Source: Siderastrea siderea
Lineage: Eukaryota > Cnidaria > Anthozoa > Scleractinia > Rhizangiidae
Assembly (NCBI GenBank): GCA_964030785.1
Contig: OZ034970.1
Location: 20,969,134 to 21,033,133, forward strand
Reading direction: 5' to 3'
Length of the DNA stretch: 64,000 bases
Part shown: positions 34,701 through 45,751 of the stretch, one piece after another
Layout of the letters: every line of letters starts with the position of its first letter
Numbering within the stretch: position 1 is the first letter of the stretch
Notes under the pieces: model-generated
Told to the model about the DNA's origin: nothing
Database searches by the model: none
Seen by the model: the letters and a program-made list of their open reading frames with translations, nothing else
Translations under genes and position numbers: made by a program

Positions 34701-35724
34701 TGTAGGCTCTGACGACAACGAGACCTCTTCGGACGCAATGTGGGCGATGTTCCAACAGAGACATGAACATTGCTTTACTACTGAAGACTTAAGGAAAGTT
34801 AAGACCAACTTGGAAAATGGTAAGGACATTGACCCAGCTTTGTTAAGAAAGCAGTTGTACATTGGGAGGATGGCGTTTTGTCGGGGGTATGTGAGCATGC
34901 TTGGATGTAAAGGAAACTTGACTGATGACCAAAAGGCGAAGCTTAGGGGTATTCACATGGCTACCAAGTCCAGACCCATGAAAACTTTAAGAGATTTCCA
35001 GAAGAGGAAGTATGGAACACCACCGACAATTATTGGCCAGCATGCAACCAGGCGCCCCTTAAATGCGACACCCATACAGGATTCCATATTCACACCCTCA
35101 ACGACTCCACAAGAAGATGCTGTCGCTGTAGCCGCCGTGCATGATCAGGATGATGTTTCTAGTTATGTCAACAGTAACGCTTTCGAAGTGGGAGAGGTAG
35201 TAGCCTTTCGTGGAACTGACGGGTTGCCTTTCAATTTGTTGAGAGTAACCCATAATGTATCTCTAAGAAGTCTTGGCCCTCGATCCAGAGTCCGCGGGGA
35301 CTTTCTTGTTGAAACTGCACGAGATGATGTCAACATTTGCTATTCCCTAGATCTCAACTGGAAGAATGCTTCCATGGGATATGCGCATGTGCTGCGTGAT
35401 GGAAACGACGGGGTAGTGACCTTGTTCTTGGAGGAGGCTGTCACAGTGACGGAAACTAAATTCTTGATGACAACAGAAACATACGGCGAAATTCTGGAGA
35501 TAGCAGAGCAATTTGAAGATTCCATCAAGCGAGCATTGCAATCAGATGAATCACATGAAGACGTGTGCGAGGAAAGATCCACGGCGGGCACAGAAACATG
35601 TACAGAAGTTGCTGAACCTTCAGAAAGTGATCATGAGGCACAAGAGACGGTGGTATATCAAGATCGTGGGCAAAGAAGAGGCAGAGGGAACAGATATCAA
35701 GACATCATTGCTTGTTTACGATGA
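31787..35724 (+). pseudogene. Transposon protein, exon 3 (frameshifted)
   Basis: It starts after TTTCAG at 31786 and encodes about 1,300 residues in three frame segments. A one-base excess in an A7 run (32134..32140) and a one-base loss near 34557 break it; a third shift near 35690 is possible. In order: a region with a conserved-looking VVLDQKAISPGACLY, a Cys-rich segment (CNAFCKDCF...CDERPCESC), HDIGHQVKN (like the D-x-x-H-x-x-K-N of several transposases), then about 300 residues of NHL-like beta-propeller repeats (YLCALSDDS, GEIYFSDHLKHCIFKIN, GACLYVAEHP) and a helical C-terminus. I infer a DDE-type transposase fused to a propeller. Catalytic acids are not proven. Confidence 0.6.
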
Positions 35725-36095
35725 GTTTGATGGCCGTTCTCTGACCTTTGCATGTCTCAAGAAGGTTAGTGATCCCACATTGATTCTTGCTGTAACTTTG
35801 CTAACTTAGGTTACACTTTTTGTGCGATAATCCTCTTTAATTCCTCCCTGGACCAAGACAGTTCCTTCAATTTAGCCGCTATAAAGAAGCCACTTGCGGG
35901 GAAGGGGATAATGGAAAAACAATAGAAACCTCTCATTTTCGACAACTGGCCATTTTTGTATCGAATAAGCTTATGAAAAAAAACCCACCGGAAAATAAGC
36001 CGACCCAGTGGGAAATTGGCCAACCCAGTGACGTTTTTTCCAAAAACCCAGTGAAGATAAAGATTCCACTGGGTCTGTTACAGAGGGGTGTGTTA

Positions 36096-37764
36096 TTGAA
36101 TCGAGGCGCAATTTGAATATTGGATTATTCATTTCTCGAATGGATTATTCAATCAACGAACGGAATCAATTTTCCATTAATGAATGCATTAGTCTGTTAA
36201 CGACGGGAACGCATGGTCGGCTTTGACTATAAATTTTGACCGAAAGGTAGGATGGGTAGTTGTAAATCCGTCTTAGTTTGAGGAACTTTGAATCTACTGG
36301 CCGTCAGTCATTCACAGTGAAAGTAATAAATGGCCACCTTCTGATTGTCAGTTATGATTCAGCCTCCGATTTTTAGTTATGATTCAGCCTCCGATTTATA
36401 TTTTTTAGAAGAGCAAAAACTTAAGCCGAAAGAGGAGGGAAATGAGTAATTATTGAGCGTAGCTTTCCCTTTCCGTTCTACCCTCGGGGGTGTCTCGGTA
36501 CCAGAGACACCCCCGTCCCCGAGTTAGCCTGGGTAAGCTAATTCGTAACCTGTGAATACAGCTGCTGCTAGGGGCGTTCGGCCGGTAGCCAAGAGAAGCG
36601 GCTGCATTCGCAGGCTACCTAATTTTTCACCGATTTCTTTGAAATTTGAGATCTACTTAGATGCGTGAATTCACGCACATCTTGTTTCTGTTTTCCTCTA
36701 TTAATTTCCAAGCGGAATTATTAGTTTTCGTAGAAGAACATTTTGACTTCCAACCAGCTTGGCGGCGTCAATTGTTTTTCGCTTTCTAGTGGAATTACAA
36801 AAGAAAGATAAAGAAAGAAAGATAAATAATAAAAATCCCGAGCTGAGAAACAAGCGGTTTTTGCATAAGGTTAATACAATTTATTTATTCTTGAAGAATC
36901 CAGCTGGTTATAAATATTTCGGTGCTGTTTGAAAGCAAAGCAGAGTATTTATCCGGCTACAAACACTGCAAGTACAAGCCGAGACGCAAAACGGGTTCTA
37001 AAAATGGATGAACTGTGAGAATCTGCGTGTTTCGCATAAATTAAACTTCGCATATCAAATTTCATCCCGCTTAAACAAATTAGACAAAGTAAAATCGGAA
37101 TTTGCGGGGGCTTGTTCCTAGCTATTCCTAAAGCTGAAAAACTTGAATGAAACTAGTATTACAAATCCAAGTTACAGTGGTGATCAATTAATAAGAGTAA
37201 AATCTTTTCAAGATACCAAGCTTAAATTCGGGGTTATTTATAGTTCAAAGCGTATGTTGAACAAATTCGCATAGTTGACAGCTGCTTGTAATTTGAGCCT
37301 TCGGAATGTAACGTAACGCTTAAAACATCTCGAACCGAGCATTCTAATAGAGACCTTCTGAATTTTCCAAGTTTCTTTTCACGCCTATCGGGAGTTGAAT
37401 ACATAAAAAATTCAAGAAACAGACGTGCTAGGATGTGTCGTCTTTGAAGAAAAGGGAAACAAAGAGCTTTATTTACTTCGCACGCAATTCTTATGTCACG
37501 CTATAATTAACTGTCACGTAGTCACGCTGTTCGTTACCCTGTTTTATGATAACTGAATACCCTGAATCCTTGCTCTGGCGAAGACATGTTACATTAGCCG
37601 CAAGTTGTCTGGGAAGGGGGAGGGGAACCGCACAGTCCGCACTGCAGTGGTGTGAAACCCATAGGTTGTGTTCATAAATTTCACCATATTGCGGAACAAA
37701 ACGTCATTGGCTCTGCACGCATTGCGTGCCTATGTTTTAATAATGAAGGATTATTTCATTGCAG
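36096..37764. other. Intergenic or intronic host DNA with one strong hairpin
   Basis: No gene found. A palindrome at 36486..36514 has arms GGGGGTGTCTC and GAGACACCCCC around GGTACCA. The right part is probably the intron before the caspase-like exon at 37765. Confidence 0.5.
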
Positions 37765-37810
37765 GACAAGCCCGTTATCAAGAATTGGCGAAAGATGAAG
37801 TCAATTACAT
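37765..37810 (+). pseudogene. Caspase-like gene, 5-prime piece of interrupted exon
   Basis: It follows a TTTCATTGCAG splice acceptor and encodes ARYQELAKDEVNY before being cut by the LTR at 37811. The frame continues on the far side of the retrotransposon at 45757 once the duplicated ACAT is counted once. Upstream exons were not located. Confidence 0.6.
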
Positions 37811-38581
37811 TGTAGCGGTAGCGGAATCGAGGCCAAATGGAGTGCCAGGATATTCGCGACCTTTGCGATAAAATTCACTAGTGCGGGGATAAATTACTGA
37901 TCCAACCAACCGATTCCATATTTATTACAACAATTCCACGATTAGAAAGATTGGCTGATTACACGTAAACTGCAAAACATATAAAGTAAAAACCTAATTA
38001 CAAACTAAGACTTCTGACGATTAAGGAATGCGTAATTCTACTAAGCACGTGGCAAACAGAAAACGACCAAACGAGGAAACCTTTTACGAAAACTACAACA
38101 AAGGCGAGCTGTGAGCCACGGCAGCATAACACAATGGGAAATACGCATAAACTCAATTACCAAACGTCTATAAACTTGTAAGTAATATAAAAAAGAAGAA
38201 AACGTCTTACAAATGAAATTCCTAAGAAACCACGATCCAAATTACACAATACCAGGCTATGGCATAAAATATTATTCGAGGAAAAAACTAAACTAAAGAA
38301 ATAATGAGCACATGCATAAGGAAAGAAAAAACAAGACTTACATATCGGTCCCACAACGCTGATGGCTTGCTAAAACGATAAACTTAACTTGAAAGTGGTT
38401 TTACACAACTAACTTTATCCACAATAATAGCGCTCGAATGACGCTGTCATCCCTAATGCATGTTTAAATATAGTAGGTAAACGCGATCAAATGTCAATGT
38501 CAATAATGACGCAATCAAACAGAAAATAAGGTAACGCAATCAGGTAACGAAATCAAAGTAATGCAATCAACAACATTAACA
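37811..38581 (-). repeat. BEL 3-prime LTR
   Basis: Starts (plus strand) TGTAGCGGTAGCGGAATCGA and ends CAACATTAACA. Its sequence matches 44981..45751 with no difference I can see. Confidence 0.95.
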
Positions 38582-38747
38582 TGGCTCCCCTGAAACACGT
38601 CAGGGTTTCAAATCACAAAATAAAACATCAGTATCTACTAATTAATGTCCCATTTCAATGTTCATACTACAATGTTCTTCATTCTGGAAACAACTTATTT
38701 TCATTGGAGCACGTCGCTTGACTCCTTTAAGGCTCCTCGGCTGGGAT

Positions 38748-41700
38748 CTACCCCGGAACTCTGGCCTCCTGTTGATCCTTAGACATCAGCAACACCAATT
38801 TCTGCACTGGTCGTTCCAGGGTCCTCATCTCACCGACTCTTCTGCCCTTGCTATCCAGGGAACTGGCTAATGCAAGCTGCACCGTTCGAACTCGCCCGTC
38901 TGCGCTCTTGTTTACAGACTGAACACGCGCCAACTGCCACTTGTTGCGAGGAAGGTTCTCGTCCTTTACAATGACGACGTCGTCCACACAGACGTTCTTT
39001 CGGGACTTCGTCCACTTCTGCCGCTGTTGCAAGCCTAGCAAGTACTCCTTTTTCCAACGGGCCCAAAATTCATTAGCTAGGTGTTGGACGCGTCGCCAGC
39101 GCTTTCTGCAGTATTTGTCTGCTGTCTGGAAACTGCCAGGGGGAGACAAGACGACTTTGGTCTTCATAGTCAACAGGTGGTTTGGCGTTAATGGACTCGA
39201 GGCATCAGGGTCGCTGAGATTGTCAATCGACAGAGGTCGGCTGTTGACGATAGCCTCTGCCTCGCACATCAGGGTTGTGAGAGACTCGTGGTCAAGTTGA
39301 TGACCGTTGTTTTGAAGGAGTGCGGTCAAGACGCTGCGGACAGATCTGATCTGGCGCTCCCAGACTCCTCCCATATGGCTGGCCGAGGGAGCGTTCATTT
39401 TAAAGTCGATCCAGTCGCACTCGTTCAGTAATAGCTCAGCTTTAACACGATCATTGTCCAGCTCTGAGACAGCTTCCTTCAGCTCACGCTTAGCTCCAAC
39501 AAAGTTGGTACCTTGGTCGCACCGCAACTGACGTACCGGACCTCTACGCAAGATGAAGCGTCGCAGGGCGTTGATGAACGAGTCCGTTTCTAGCGAAGAC
39601 GCCACCTCCAAATGTATGGCTCTTGAAGCAAGACATGTAAAAAGGACCCCATATCTTTTCACTTCCTTTCTACCATCTTTTATTGTCCAAGGGCCAAAGT
39701 AATCCACTGCACAATAAGTAAAGGGGGCATCGGGTTCCAAACGATCTTCTGGCACATCAGCCATCTTCTGTTCTTGCACGGCGGCGCGAAGCTTGCGACA
39801 GGTGACGCAGCGGGCGATAAAACTTCCGACAGCAGCAACGCCTCCAAGGATCCAGTAACCGCTGGCTCGTACTTCATTTAGGGTGATGCCTCGCCCCTGG
39901 TGTTTTACTTTCTCGTGAATTTGCTTTATTATCAGCATGGTCACATGGCTACTCTTTGGTAAAATGATGGGGAATTTCACTCCATACGACAACGAGGCTC
40001 TTCTCAGGCGGCCACCAGCACGCAAGATGCCATTGGGGTCCAGGAAAGGATCCAACTTGTGGAGCATGTTGGATTTCGTTCCCGCTTTACTTTGTTTAAC
40101 AAGCTGTCTGTCTTCAATGGTACCAGTGCTTGGATAAGACTTCAACGAATCTATTTCTCTTTGAAAGAAGACAGCTTGGATTGCCCTCACAATCGCGTCC
40201 TCGGCCCTTTGCATAGCTTCCACGTTGAGCACGATGCTATCATTGCCTTGACTCTGGTTCTTCTTTCTTGACTCTTTCAGCCTTCTTACAAATAGGAAAC
40301 ACAATGCAATGACCCTCTTGGCATGATGCCAGTTAGAGAATCGCTTCACAAGGTCTTCCATCATCGGTTCTGAGTTAACAACCAAGGTCGCAACTACGGT
40401 GGCTTTCTTTACCTCAGGATCGTCTGATGACAACTCGTTGCCGACTTGAATCGAGGTCTGCATGCCTGCCGGCCATTGGCTCTTATCTTGCCACAGAAAC
40501 TCGGGACCCAGGGTCCATCTTGAGCGTAAGAAATCTTGAGCACCCAATCCACGGGAGGCATCGTCAGCTGGATTTAACTTGGTTTCAATGTACCTCCACT
40601 GATTAACTGACGTAACTTCCTGGATAAGCTGAACACGATTGGCGACGTAAACATGAAAGCGTCTGCTTTCATTAGCAATGTATCCCAGGACCACTTTACT
40701 ATCTGACCAGAAGAACTCCTCCACATCTTCTAAGTCCAATTCGTGATGCAACTGGTGGCTGACTTTAACTGAAGTGACCGCGGCTTGCAACTCCAGCCTC
40801 GGAATTGTAACAGACTTGAGTGGAGTTACACGTGACTTGCCAACAACGAAGGAGCAATGAACTTTATTCGAGTCATCTTCCAGTCGCAGGTAACTACACT
40901 GTCCATAGCCCTTTGTGCTTGCATCAGAAAAGTGATGAAGTTCTCGTCTGACAACAGGACCAAAATTCTCTGGCTTGAAGCACCTTGGAAGTGCAAACTG
41001 CTCTAAGAGGTAGAGCTCTGATCTCCACTTCTCCCACCTAGCCTTGACTTCCTCAGGAATTGGATCGTCCCAGCCAACGTCATTTCGGCACAAATCTTGA
41101 AGAATACTCTTTCCTTCTAATATGAGGGGCGCGATGAAGCCACGGGGATCAAAGATGGAACTTATAGTCGAGAGAATTCCTCTTCTAGTACACGGACGAT
41201 CTTGGAGAACTATGCGGAACTGGAAGGAATCTGAATGAATGCACCAGTGTACACCAAGGGCTCGTTCCATAGGCAACCTGTCAAGGTCCAAGTCGATGTT
41301 CTTGATCCCTTCTGCTCTGTCTGACTCAGGGATGCCTTTTATCACTTCTTTCTTGTTGGAGACAAACTTGTGAAGGTTAAATCCCCCTCTTCTGCACATC
41401 TCCTTTACCGACCGAATCAAATGGTTCGCCTCTCCAACAGTTGGGCAGGACGTTAGTCCGTCATCCACATAGAAATCGTTGCGCAGAAACTCTGCTGTTG
41501 CGGACCCGAATTCTCTCGCGTTGTCTTGTGCTGTCCTCTTGAGGGCAAAATTGGCACATCCGGGCGAAGAGGTCGCCCCAAACAAGTGGACTGTCATCCG
41601 ATATTCGACCGGCTCTGCTGAGATATCGCCACCTTCCCACCACAGAAATCGGAGCAAGTCTCTGTGTTCTTCGGAAACGCAGACCTGATAGAACATGGAT

Positions 41701-44700
41701 TCTATGTCGCACATAAAACCAACCGGCTCTCTGCGAAACCTAGAAAGAACTCCGGAGAGAGTGTTCGTTAAGTCTGGTCCCTGGAGAAGGTTCTTGTTTA
41801 AAGATTCTCCCTCAAACTCTGCGGCACAGTCAAAAACCACACGAATCTTGCTCGGTTTCTTTGGGTGGTATACACCATGATGAGGAATATACCAAACGTT
41901 GTTTGACTTGACATGATGGCTTCCACGATCGTCTACATTTGCGCGCTGTTCAGCTCGTTCTGCATACCCCTTCTCTATAACACCTTGCATGAAAGCCACA
42001 TAGTCTTCGCGGTAGCTCTTGTCCTTCAGGAATCTTCTCTTCAGTTGTGACAAGCGACGATAAGCCACGTCTCTGTTGTTTGGCAGGCTTACAGACAAAT
42101 TCTTGAGAGGTAGGGGTAGAGCATAATGGCCATCTTCTTGCTGCGTAATTCCTTCTTCTACAATGGCTAGGAATCTCCTGTCCTCTTTCGACAAACCTGG
42201 CCCACCAACAGCCCTTTCGGAAAAGTCTTGCTCAAACATCCTTCGCAGGGAGTAGGGGTTTATCTCTTCCTTTGATTTGGGGTTTAATACGAAGCTGAGG
42301 TTTCCATTATTGCCATTGTTAACTTCGCAAGCGACGATCCGGTGGCAGGATGCAGCGACTTCTTCTTCTGACACATCTCGTTTTTCTTCGGAGCGATCGA
42401 CGGGGCCAATAATTCCCCACCCTAAGATGGTTCTTACTGCATACGGGTCTTCCCCTTTACCCAATATGACTTCTTTCGGCTTAATAGCCCTTGGGCAGTT
42501 ACATCCAATAAGCAGACCAATTTCTAAGTCACTTCTATAAGGCATTATACTGTTCTTAATCTTTTGAAGATGTGGCCATGCGTCTGCCACTTCAGGCTTA
42601 GGAATCTGATCTCTCCTTGAGGGGATTTGATCCCTTGAGTAGGTTCTTGGTAGATCCACGTGAACTCGCTTGTCAATTCGTTCGACTATCAGCCCATCCA
42701 TCTTCGAAACTGAGATCTCCTCCCTTCCGAGCACTGTACTGAGAACGAGTTTGGTCTGGACTCCTTCGACTTCTAGTTTCTCCTTAACGGCGGTTGTAAC
42801 GAATGTAGTGTCACTTGCCTCGTCTAGAAGAGCGTAAATCATAACTTCGACTTCTGGGTGGCTCTTATGATGTAGTAACACGGGTACAATCAAGGAATTT
42901 GTCACGCCACTGCACCAGCCAACAGCACTACACACGCTCGCGTTGGGATTAGTAGTTTCGTCCTCATTTGTGTGCTCTGAACTGACTTGATGGCTGTATG
43001 CTGGTTCTGCAGGTTGAACTTGCTCTGGGATGTTCCGTTGGCTGTTAGTACCTGCTTTGGCTGGATTGTGTAGGGAGGTTGGATGCTGTCTACTGCATTG
43101 TTCGCAGTTAAGCCTTTGCCGACAATTTCTGGATTGGTGACCTTTCATCAAGCATCCAAAACAGAGACCTTTGGAACGAACGAATTCCCAGCGATCTTCG
43201 ATACTTCTCTTGCTGAGCTCACTGCATTTGTCAGGATGATGGTTGCCTGCGCACAAGGAACATGGAACTGCTTGCTGCTTTTTCTTTAGCCCTTCTGTAG
43301 GCTTTGCTTTGTTCTCATTGTTTGAAGACATTGATGCAAAGGTACTAGCGTCTGGCACCTTCCTTCTCCGGAACCTTTGTTTCTCTACTTCTTTGTTTCT
43401 TTTCCTCTTTAATGCTTCTGGAGAAAAGATCGGGTCATTGGCCAGATCGGCTTCTTCTTTTACGAATTCAACTAGGTCATGGAAAGATACTGCGTTCTCT
43501 GTTTTCTTAAGCTTGTCACGTGCATGGCGACACCACCTTGATCCTGAGTATGAGGGCAACTTCGAGGAGATTTCTTGGAGCAACCTTGAAGAGTTAAGTT
43601 CTTCCATATGCTTCATAGACTGCATTGCTCCTTCGCAGCGAGTGAGAAAGTCAGAGAAGTCTTGCAAGCTGTGACCATCTCCTTCGGTGATCTGAGGCCA
43701 ATTAGCGAGTCTAGACTTGTAGGCTTCTGCCACGCGTGCAGGGTTACCAAACCTATGGGTCAACAGCTTCCGAGCTTCATCGTATCCTTTTTCTGAATTC
43801 CATGCCAAGAATCCCTTAACGACTTCATGAGCTTTACCAGAAGTGTATTTACTAAGAAAGTAGAGCTTGTCTTTTCCCGAATCGACCTTGTTAGCTATCA
43901 TGGCGTCGAAGGCAGCAACGAATGCCGGGTAATCGAAATAACTTCCATTGAAAACCGGCGGCTCTTGAGAGGGAAGCATGCTGGTCCTTTGCTGATTTAC
44001 AATTAAGGTGCTCAGCTCTGCTTGCTTTGCTTGCAAACCAACTATCTCCTTTAGGGCCGCATCTTGAACTGATCTATTTTCTTCAAGAGGAGTAGTCTGA
44101 GGTTTCACTTCGTTCAGCCTATCTGCGACATCCGCATTCCCAGATCCTTCAGCTTGTTCCTCGCCAAGGGCTCCCTTGCTCATTGTTTCTTGTTTCATGA
44201 CTATTCGGATGGCTTCCTCTTCAGCATCTGCCAACGCGATTTCCTTTTCAAGCTGAAGTCTTCTAACATTGGTTTCTTGCTCTAAAAACTTCATCTCGAC
44301 CTTTAACTTTGCTGCTTTCGCTGCGGCATCTAGTCTTCTTGACATAACCGAAGATCTTGATGCTTTTGAAGAGCTAGAAACTCTCGTTTTCTCAGAAACG
44401 CTCGATTTCGGTGGCTTGTTTCCTTGCCTAACAGAAACACGCTCTTGTAGACTTTCCTTTTCTATTGCGTGAAGTCGCTCGGAAAGCCTCATTCTGCATT
44501 CTGTGTACTCTCGATCACACAAGTCGAAATCACGGTACATGACGTCTTTCTCGTCGTCCGCCTCTAACAACTCATTATACGCTCGATGAGCTTCATTGAA
44601 ATCTTCTTTAATAAAGTCGAGACTATCTCTTTCCTTTTCTAACGTTTGAGAGCCGGGAAGAGACTCAAATAGATCGTAAATCTTCTTAACTTGTTTTTGA

Positions 44701-44924
44701 AGCTTAACTTTTAACTCCTTTCTCCTCGCTGAATGCCTTTCTAATTGATACGATTTTCCTTTGTCTGTCAAATTTCGCTCGCGGGGTCCACGCAGTTCCG
44801 GAGGATCATATTGCATACCACGATCGCCGGGCTCTAATGAGTCGACTTCAGTATCTTGTTTTTCATTTACAGAGAGAATGTTCTGTATTGCATCTAGTGC
44901 CGAACCACCATCATTGACACTCAT
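38748..44924 (-). CDS. BEL/Pao Gag-Pol polyprotein
   Basis: 2058 residues, single frame. The N-terminus is charged coiled-coil. A DUF1759-type Gag domain lies at about 320-470 (PPVFNGSYFDYPAFVAAF). Zinc knuckles are at about 555-620 (CSLCAGNHHPDKC, CFGCLMKGHQSRNC). The aspartic protease-like segment is near 700 (ALLDEASDTTFV). Reverse transcriptase spans about 1000-1200 with YVDD near 1154; RNase H/Pao-type region follows (HHFSDASTKGYG near 1334). The integrase has a HHCC finger at about 1674-1710 and acidic residues in CAVDYFGPW, CDQGTNF and GGVWERQ, then a DUF5641-type tail. It makes the proteins for reverse transcription and integration. No stop or frameshift, so the copy could be active. 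Confidence 0.95.
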   Translation of the reverse strand: MSVNDGGSALDAIQNILSVNEKQDTEVDSLEPGDRGMQYDPPELRGPRERNLTDKGKSYQLERHSARRKELKVKLQKQVKKIYDLFESLPGSQTLEKERDSLDFIKEDFNEAHRAYNELLEADDEKDVMYRDFDLCDREYTECRMRLSERLHAIEKESLQERVSVRQGNKPPKSSVSEKTRVSSSSKASRSSVMSRRLDAAAKAAKLKVEMKFLEQETNVRRLQLEKEIALADAEEEAIRIVMKQETMSKGALGEEQAEGSGNADVADRLNEVKPQTTPLEENRSVQDAALKEIVGLQAKQAELSTLIVNQQRTSMLPSQEPPVFNGSYFDYPAFVAAFDAMIANKVDSGKDKLYFLSKYTSGKAHEVVKGFLAWNSEKGYDEARKLLTHRFGNPARVAEAYKSRLANWPQITEGDGHSLQDFSDFLTRCEGAMQSMKHMEELNSSRLLQEISSKLPSYSGSRWCRHARDKLKKTENAVSFHDLVEFVKEEADLANDPIFSPEALKRKRNKEVEKQRFRRRKVPDASTFASMSSNNENKAKPTEGLKKKQQAVPCSLCAGNHHPDKCSELSKRSIEDRWEFVRSKGLCFGCLMKGHQSRNCRQRLNCEQCSRQHPTSLHNPAKAGTNSQRNIPEQVQPAEPAYSHQVSSEHTNEDETTNPNASVCSAVGWCSGVTNSLIVPVLLHHKSHPEVEVMIYALLDEASDTTFVTTAVKEKLEVEGVQTKLVLSTVLGREEISVSKMDGLIVERIDKRVHVDLPRTYSRDQIPSRRDQIPKPEVADAWPHLQKIKNSIMPYRSDLEIGLLIGCNCPRAIKPKEVILGKGEDPYAVRTILGWGIIGPVDRSEEKRDVSEEEVAASCHRIVACEVNNGNNGNLSFVLNPKSKEEINPYSLRRMFEQDFSERAVGGPGLSKEDRRFLAIVEEGITQQEDGHYALPLPLKNLSVSLPNNRDVAYRRLSQLKRRFLKDKSYREDYVAFMQGVIEKGYAERAEQRANVDDRGSHHVKSNNVWYIPHHGVYHPKKPSKIRVVFDCAAEFEGESLNKNLLQGPDLTNTLSGVLSRFRREPVGFMCDIESMFYQVCVSEEHRDLLRFLWWEGGDISAEPVEYRMTVHLFGATSSPGCANFALKRTAQDNAREFGSATAEFLRNDFYVDDGLTSCPTVGEANHLIRSVKEMCRRGGFNLHKFVSNKKEVIKGIPESDRAEGIKNIDLDLDRLPMERALGVHWCIHSDSFQFRIVLQDRPCTRRGILSTISSIFDPRGFIAPLILEGKSILQDLCRNDVGWDDPIPEEVKARWEKWRSELYLLEQFALPRCFKPENFGPVVRRELHHFSDASTKGYGQCSYLRLEDDSNKVHCSFVVGKSRVTPLKSVTIPRLELQAAVTSVKVSHQLHHELDLEDVEEFFWSDSKVVLGYIANESRRFHVYVANRVQLIQEVTSVNQWRYIETKLNPADDASRGLGAQDFLRSRWTLGPEFLWQDKSQWPAGMQTSIQVGNELSSDDPEVKKATVVATLVVNSEPMMEDLVKRFSNWHHAKRVIALCFLFVRRLKESRKKNQSQGNDSIVLNVEAMQRAEDAIVRAIQAVFFQREIDSLKSYPSTGTIEDRQLVKQSKAGTKSNMLHKLDPFLDPNGILRAGGRLRRASLSYGVKFPIILPKSSHVTMLIIKQIHEKVKHQGRGITLNEVRASGYWILGGVAAVGSFIARCVTCRKLRAAVQEQKMADVPEDRLEPDAPFTYCAVDYFGPWTIKDGRKEVKRYGVLFTCLASRAIHLEVASSLETDSFINALRRFILRRGPVRQLRCDQGTNFVGAKRELKEAVSELDNDRVKAELLLNECDWIDFKMNAPSASHMGGVWERQIRSVRSVLTALLQNNGHQLDHESLTTLMCEAEAIVNSRPLSIDNLSDPDASSPLTPNHLLTMKTKVVLSPPGSFQTADKYCRKRWRRVQHLANEFWARWKKEYLLGLQQRQKWTKSRKNVCVDDVVIVKDENLPRNKWQLARVQSVNKSADGRVRTVQLALASSLDSKGRRVGEMRTLERPVQKLVLLMSKDQQEARVPG

Positions 44925-44980
44925 TGCAGTACACTACTTAATTTCTTCCAAACCAAAAGCGTCGAATAGCGATATTTTAC

Positions 44981-45751
44981 TGTAGCGGTAGCGGAATCGA
45001 GGCCAAATGGAGTGCCAGGATATTCGCGACCTTTGCGATAAAATTCACTAGTGCGGGGATAAATTACTGATCCAACCAACCGATTCCATATTTATTACAA
45101 CAATTCCACGATTAGAAAGATTGGCTGATTACACGTAAACTGCAAAACATATAAAGTAAAAACCTAATTACAAACTAAGACTTCTGACGATTAAGGAATG
45201 CGTAATTCTACTAAGCACGTGGCAAACAGAAAACGACCAAACGAGGAAACCTTTTACGAAAACTACAACAAAGGCGAGCTGTGAGCCACGGCAGCATAAC
45301 ACAATGGGAAATACGCATAAACTCAATTACCAAACGTCTATAAACTTGTAAGTAATATAAAAAAGAAGAAAACGTCTTACAAATGAAATTCCTAAGAAAC
45401 CACGATCCAAATTACACAATACCAGGCTATGGCATAAAATATTATTCGAGGAAAAAACTAAACTAAAGAAATAATGAGCACATGCATAAGGAAAGAAAAA
45501 ACAAGACTTACATATCGGTCCCACAACGCTGATGGCTTGCTAAAACGATAAACTTAACTTGAAAGTGGTTTTACACAACTAACTTTATCCACAATAATAG
45601 CGCTCGAATGACGCTGTCATCCCTAATGCATGTTTAAATATAGTAGGTAAACGCGATCAAATGTCAATGTCAATAATGACGCAATCAAACAGAAAATAAG
45701 GTAACGCAATCAGGTAACGAAATCAAAGTAATGCAATCAACAACATTAACA
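44981..45751 (-). repeat. BEL 5-prime LTR
   Basis: Promoter-bearing LTR for the leftward Gag-Pol; identical in appearance to 37811..38581. Confidence 0.95.

Larger units (their letters stand above)
28349..36090. mobile_element. DNA transposon with NHL-propeller-type protein
   Basis: Both ends share a perfect 27-bp inverted repeat starting CACCCCTCTGTAACAGACCC. The 5-bp duplication TGTTA flanks the element (28344..28348 and 36091..36095). Inside each end lie several direct copies of CCCAGTG at about 20-30-base spacing, likely transposase-binding sites. The only gene is a three-exon rightward unit (28717..35724 or a little beyond). CAC termini with a 5-bp duplication recall Transib/RAG-type elements, but the protein shows no RAG1 motifs I can see. 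I cannot place it in a named superfamily. Confidence 0.85.
37811..45751 (-). mobile_element. BEL/Pao LTR retrotransposon, apparently intact
   Basis: This 7,941-bp element reads leftward, with 771-bp LTRs at both ends that look identical throughout. LTRs begin TG and end CA. Next to the 3-prime LTR (38582 onwards, minus strand) a CAGGGGAGCC purine stretch fits a polypurine tract. Flanks share ACAT (TACAT before, GACAT after; 4 of 5 bases of the usual 5-bp duplication). One uninterrupted 2058-codon Gag-Pol frame fills the interior. It sits inside a caspase-like exon. Confidence 0.95.

Noticed and set aside
28349..36090. Assignment to Transib/RAG on the basis of CAC ends and 5-bp duplication
   Set aside because: The encoded protein shows no RAG1 or Transib motifs I recognise and has a propeller region instead.
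37668..37871. 67-residue frame crossing the LTR boundary
   Set aside because: It spans intron, splice acceptor and LTR and is not a natural coding unit.
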